DNA of 64,000 bases, taken from contig NC_061868.1 in assembly GCF_907164915.1 (NCBI RefSeq), forward strand, positions 19,587,819 through 19,651,818, read 5' to 3'. This document shows, one piece after another, positions 60,626 to 64,000 of the stretch. Numbering within the stretch: the stretch's first letter is position 1; each line of letters opens with the position of its first letter. Under the pieces are notes generated by a model. The model was not told where the DNA came from, searched no databases, and saw only the letters and a program-made list of their open reading frames with translations. Both the position numbers and the translations under genes were made by a program. This stretch comes from Impatiens glandulifera (lineage: Eukaryota; Streptophyta; Magnoliopsida; Ericales; Balsaminaceae).

Positions 60626-61100
60626 TTTGTTTTTTTTAAATAATTATTATATTTAATCAGATATAAAATTGTCACATTTAAATTTTTTATAATATAATTT
60701 TTGTTTATAGATATAATATATATATATATATATAAATTTAAAAATTAAATAAAAATAAGTAAGTATTTATTATTATTATTAAAATTATAAAATTAAACCC
60801 AATTAAATATATATAGTTATAATTTATTATTATTATTATATTTTAAAATATAATAAAGAAATTATAATTTTAATAGTTTTATAAAATCAAAGGGTAAATG
60901 AGGAATATTAAATTTTATAAAAGTACATCCTTGTAACAAGTTAGAATAGGTATTATATTATATCCCATCCAAGGTATAATTTATATCTAAATATTACTGT
61001 ACATATAAGTATTAACTAACCAAACAAACATAATAACATAACCTTGTAGTACAATTATCCTATACTAACAGTTTTATACCTTGTACCAAACATAACCTTT

Positions 61101-61183
61101 AAGTACATTAATACTTTAAATGTAAATAAGAAGAACAAATGTGAATATATTATTAAGTAAACTAGCATGAATTTCGTGCATTT
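61101..61183. other. Short flank between two elements
   Basis: Continuation of the host repeat block seen at 53145-53240 (gtgaatatattattaagtaaa). Nothing else. Confidence 0.5.
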
Positions 61184-61690
61184 TGTCAAAGTGCCCCAAT
61201 ATTCCTAGCCCAAGGGGAGGTCCAATCGTCGAAGTAGGCTTAACCCAAGAAATATTCTAGTTGGAAGGCATGTGCTATATTAATGTCATTAATTATTAGT
61301 TAAAAGACATGACCTAGATTAATGCATCATTAATTGACATTAAAAAATACATGTCCTAGATTAGTGCGTCACTAATTAACAATTAGAAGAAATATCCCAA
61401 ATTAGTGACACACTAATTGGAAATTAGAAGGAATGCCCTAAATTAGCGTGTCATTAATGTGGTATCCATAATGAGTCTTATAAATACCTCAACGATATTA
61501 CTTTGTAAATCACCAAGTATTCAAATTATAATATTATTCTTTAAGAGTTTATTCTTCCTCTCAAGAATTCTTGTGTCATTTCTAATAAGCATTGTGTGTT
61601 GTTTCGAGTAAAACTGACTAGTTACTCGTTCTTGCGAAGATCATAACTAGTGCCGCATGGATCGTTGGTGGAAAGACCAAGCCCATGACA
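61184..61690 (+). repeat. 5' LTR of Ty3/Gypsy element
   Basis: 507 bp with TGTCA...TGACA ends, directly followed by the primer site. The TATA box tataaata is at 61479-61486. From about 61262 to 61455 it holds four to five degenerate tandem units of about 50 bp (cctagattagtgcgtcac-like followed by taattgacaattag-like). The 3' LTR must lie beyond the window. Confidence 0.8.
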
Positions 61691-61692
61691 AG

Positions 61693-61705
61693 TGGTATCA
61701 GAGCA
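61693..61705 (+). other. Met-tRNA primer binding site
   Basis: tggtatcagagca, complementary to the 3' end of plant initiator Met tRNA, two bases after the LTR end. Confidence 0.9.
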
Positions 61706-61839
61706 GAATGACGAAGAGGTCGAAGGAAAGTGAAACTACTAACAATGTGGATAGAGTGGAGAAACTTCCACAAGAGATCGGAGATGATCTTAAGAACCCG
61801 AGCTAGGTTCAAACGGGAGGATCCAAAAATACTAAAGAA

Positions 61840-62815
61840 ATGGGGAGATCAAGAGATGCAATCGCTGACATTGTTGCCAGGTTTGAGAAAGTAGAACTCA
61901 ATGTGGCTTACGGACAAGATAATTTCGGGGACCTAGAGGAACGCATCGTCGAGCTCGAAAAGGAGAGAGACGAGCTCCGAGAAGGGATGCAAGGTGCCAT
62001 GAACGAGGGGTTGTCCAAATGTCAAGAGAAAACTCAGATCATGGAGCAGACCCTCATTGATGAGATCAGTACCTTGAACAAGAAACTCGAGATAATGACT
62101 TCTAAGTTATAAGCTATTGAAGAGGATGTGGCACTACTTAAGAAGGCGGTTGTGCAAGAGTACATACGTGCGCCTATAGGAGTCCCTAATCCGACAAGGA
62201 TAGACGTTCCAAGACATAAAGCATATTTAGATGAGAGGAACGCAAAAGAGATCGACAACTTCTTATGGGGTCTGTATCAGTACTTTAAAGCACTCGTCTT
62301 AGTAGAAGAGGCGAGAAAGATAGATACTACCACAATGTACCTAGAAGACACCGCAACGCTGTGGTGGAGGAGAAGAAGTAGTGACATAAAAAAAGGTCTC
62401 TGTTCTATCAATACCTGGGGTGAATTCAAGGAGGAACTCAAGAGACAATTCTATCTTGAAAACGCCATTCGAGAAGTAAGGGCCAAGTTGCGGCGGCTCT
62501 CACATAGGGGGAGTATCAAGGAGTATGTTAAGGAGTTCATCGATACTCTCTTTGAGATCCCTAACTACTCAGACGATGAAGCCTTTTTTGCCTTCATTGA
62601 TGGTCTACAAATGTGGGCAAAGCTGGAGTTGGAATGACGTGGTGTCCCAGATCTAAACACCGCTATTGCCGTGGCTGAATCTCTTGTCGAAATGAGAAGG
62701 TAAGAGAAATCAAAGTCGACCTATGAGAGGAATGACAAGGGGGAAAATGATGGAGACCATATCTACGACAATGAAGACCTAATTAAGTTTATCAAACCCA
62801 ATGGTTGAGAAGATC
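61840..62815 (+). pseudogene. Gypsy gag remnant
   Basis: A Gag coiled-coil stretch (61840-62109; DLEERIVELEKERDELREG) is followed by an in-frame TAA at 62110-62112, then the retrotransposon Gag core in the same frame (62128-62637; ATLWWRRR; INTWGEFKEELKRQFY; SIKEYVKEF), then TGA and further stops. No intact Gag can be made. The family is chromovirus-like by the general look of gag and pol. Confidence 0.88.
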
Positions 62816-62939
62816 GGGACGAGAAACGTGGAGAGAGACCCCTGATAAAGTGTTTTTTTTTGTGAAGGGTCGCACAAAGCAATAGAGTGCCTTATGCAGA
62901 AAAATCTATCAGCATTGATGGAGGAGCAATAACGTCTTT

Positions 62940-63800
62940 ATGATGAAGCTCGATTGGGGTTGTTAAACCTACTTAGTGTCGTTACAACAAATTATGAGGA
63001 GCCAAATTCTGCTAAGAAAGGACGACTATTAGTGGAAACAAAAGTAAGAAACCACATGGTTAAAGCTTTGTTGGATACGGGAGCCAATAACAACTTTTTA
63101 GAGGGAAAGGAGGCGGGAAGACTGGGGATCAGGTACACTAAAGAGCAAGGGTGGCTTAAAGTAGTCAATTCGGCACCAAGTGCAACTTATGGAGTTGCTC
63201 GTAATGTAAAGATCAACTTGGGGGAGTGGATTGGCCTTCTAGATTTCTCCATTATCGACATGGACGACTACAAAATGGTTCTCGACATAGAGTTCTTAGA
63301 GAAGGTAAATGCCTTCCTACTCCTTTCTACCAATACGATGTATATTTTAGAGCAAGACAATACTTGCACAATACCTTTAACAAGAGAGGGCATAGAGAAA
63401 CTAGGAACCTATATGTCATGCAACTCTCAAATGGTGCGAAGAAGACCCACCCATCATCTTTTGTCACTTTGAAAGAAGATGAGAAAACTACGTCCAAAGA
63501 TAAGATACCTCCAGAAGTTACAACTGTCCTAGAGAAAGGTCATGATGTAATGTCCCCTGGATTATTAAAGAAACCCCACCATAAGAGAGATGTGGATCAT
63601 AGAGAAGAGTTAGTCAAATGTACTAAACCATCGACGACGGTTCTTTATCGCATGAAATCTCCCAAATTGGAGGAATTAAAGAGGCAACCAAATGAGTTTC
63701 TCTTCAAGAAAGAGAAGTGCAAAATAGACAAGGCCGCCAAAAGAATGAAGAAATGGGAGGACAAGAAGAGAAGACACTTAAAGTTCGGAGGAAACTAAGT
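62940..63800 (+). pseudogene. Gypsy protease and deleted pol remnant
   Basis: A retropepsin-like domain at 62954-63400 has the active-site triad in ALLDTGANNNF and a later IDMDDYKMVLDIEFLEK strand. A frame change follows near 63400. The next frame (to 63798) begins the RT lead-in (DVMSPGLLKKPHHKRDVDH; SPKLEELKRQPNEFL) and then jumps to AAKRMKKWEDKKRRH, a motif that in full elements lies after the integrase. The RT, RNase H and integrase segment is therefore deleted. Confidence 0.85.
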
Positions 63801-63950
63801 GATAGTAAAACTTTTTCTCCATCAAGAGGGACGATTTTTCAAAGTTCACAAGAGGCTTGTGAGGCAATATGAATGCCCTTTTCTTATAGAAGAAACGAGT
63901 TGGAAAGCTAGCATATCGCTCAAAACTTTTGTCGCATGTGGAGACATCTA
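63801..63950 (+). other. Post-integrase tail of the Gypsy element
   Basis: Continues in broken frames with sequence resembling the region after the integrase (a VHKRLVRQYE-like stretch). No open frame. Confidence 0.5.
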
Positions 63951-64000
63951 AGGGTGGGTCGGTACGGTATACCTTAATATTTTATCCATACTTTATACCT
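63951..64000. other. Possible start of another repeat at window edge
   Basis: Starts agggtgggtcggtacggtat and continues with AT-rich ttataccttaat-like words. It looks like a terminal part of a dispersed element, cut off by the window. Confidence 0.3.

Larger units (their letters stand above)
55124..61097. mobile_element. Harbinger-like non-autonomous element hosting an LTR retrotransposon
   Basis: Terminal inverted repeats are GGCTATGTTTGGTA (left) and GGTTATGTTTGGTA (right, reverse complement), 13 of 14 matching, flanked by a 3-bp duplication ttt (55121-55123, 61098-61100). Without the nested LTR element it is about 1.29 kb, AT-rich and non-coding. A 3-bp duplication and this end sequence fit PIF/Harbinger-type MITEs, though TTA/TAA is more usual. 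The related site near 53145 lacks the element. Confidence 0.7.

Overview
The window is nuclear DNA from a flowering plant, most likely a eudicot. It is very AT-rich, its genes have GT-AG introns, and it is packed with plant-type LTR retrotransposons primed by initiator Met tRNA, hAT elements and MITEs. I recognise four host genes. From left to right they are TPC1 (minus strand, 23 coding exons, 897-11144), a FLOE/DUF1421 condensate protein (minus, 3 exons, 18796-20659), a DTW-domain tRNA-uridine aminocarboxypropyltransferase (minus, 8 exons, 23746-26548), and a membrane-anchored RMA-type RING E3 ligase (plus, 46247-46927, with a 5'UTR intron). They encode a vacuolar cation channel, a hydration-responsive condensate protein, a tRNA-modification enzyme and an ER-associated ubiquitin ligase. 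They share no pathway that I can see. Exon chains were built by hand from splice sites, reading-frame phase and family similarity.

Most of the rest is transposon-derived. TPC1 introns hold an 8-bp-TSD hAT-like MITE (1776-2303) and a short deleted LTR element (4819-5693). A large imperfect inverted repeat with a nested MITE lies at 15387-16832. From 27.2 to 33.8 kb there is a decayed BED-finger hAT transposase gene, split by another hAT element with a perfect 8-bp TSD, followed by a Copia gag remnant and an LTR containing a minisatellite. A decayed Copia element (39549-45426) is interrupted by a solo LTR (42405-43760, TSD gtatt). The full-length relative of that solo LTR lies at 55194-59869: identical 5-bp TSDs, 1387-bp LTRs differing at about ten sites, and one open Gag-like frame with nearly all of pol deleted.

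Downstream of the RING gene, its last codons and about 1 kb of 3' flank are duplicated in tandem (52131-54310). A decayed LTR element (47892-52073) sits only in the first copy, so the second copy shows the empty site. The 55194-59869 element is itself nested in a Harbinger-like element (55124-61097). The window ends in a Ty3/Gypsy element (61184 to past 63.8 kb) whose pol has lost the segment from RT to integrase.

I found no convincing tRNA, rRNA, CRISPR or bacterial-type feature. The most interesting host signals are unusual residues in TPC1: a degenerate first EF-hand loop, and an Asn at a luminal Ca2+-sensing position. The most interesting mobile-element signal is the young Gag-only retrotransposon, which has a duplicated polypurine tract.
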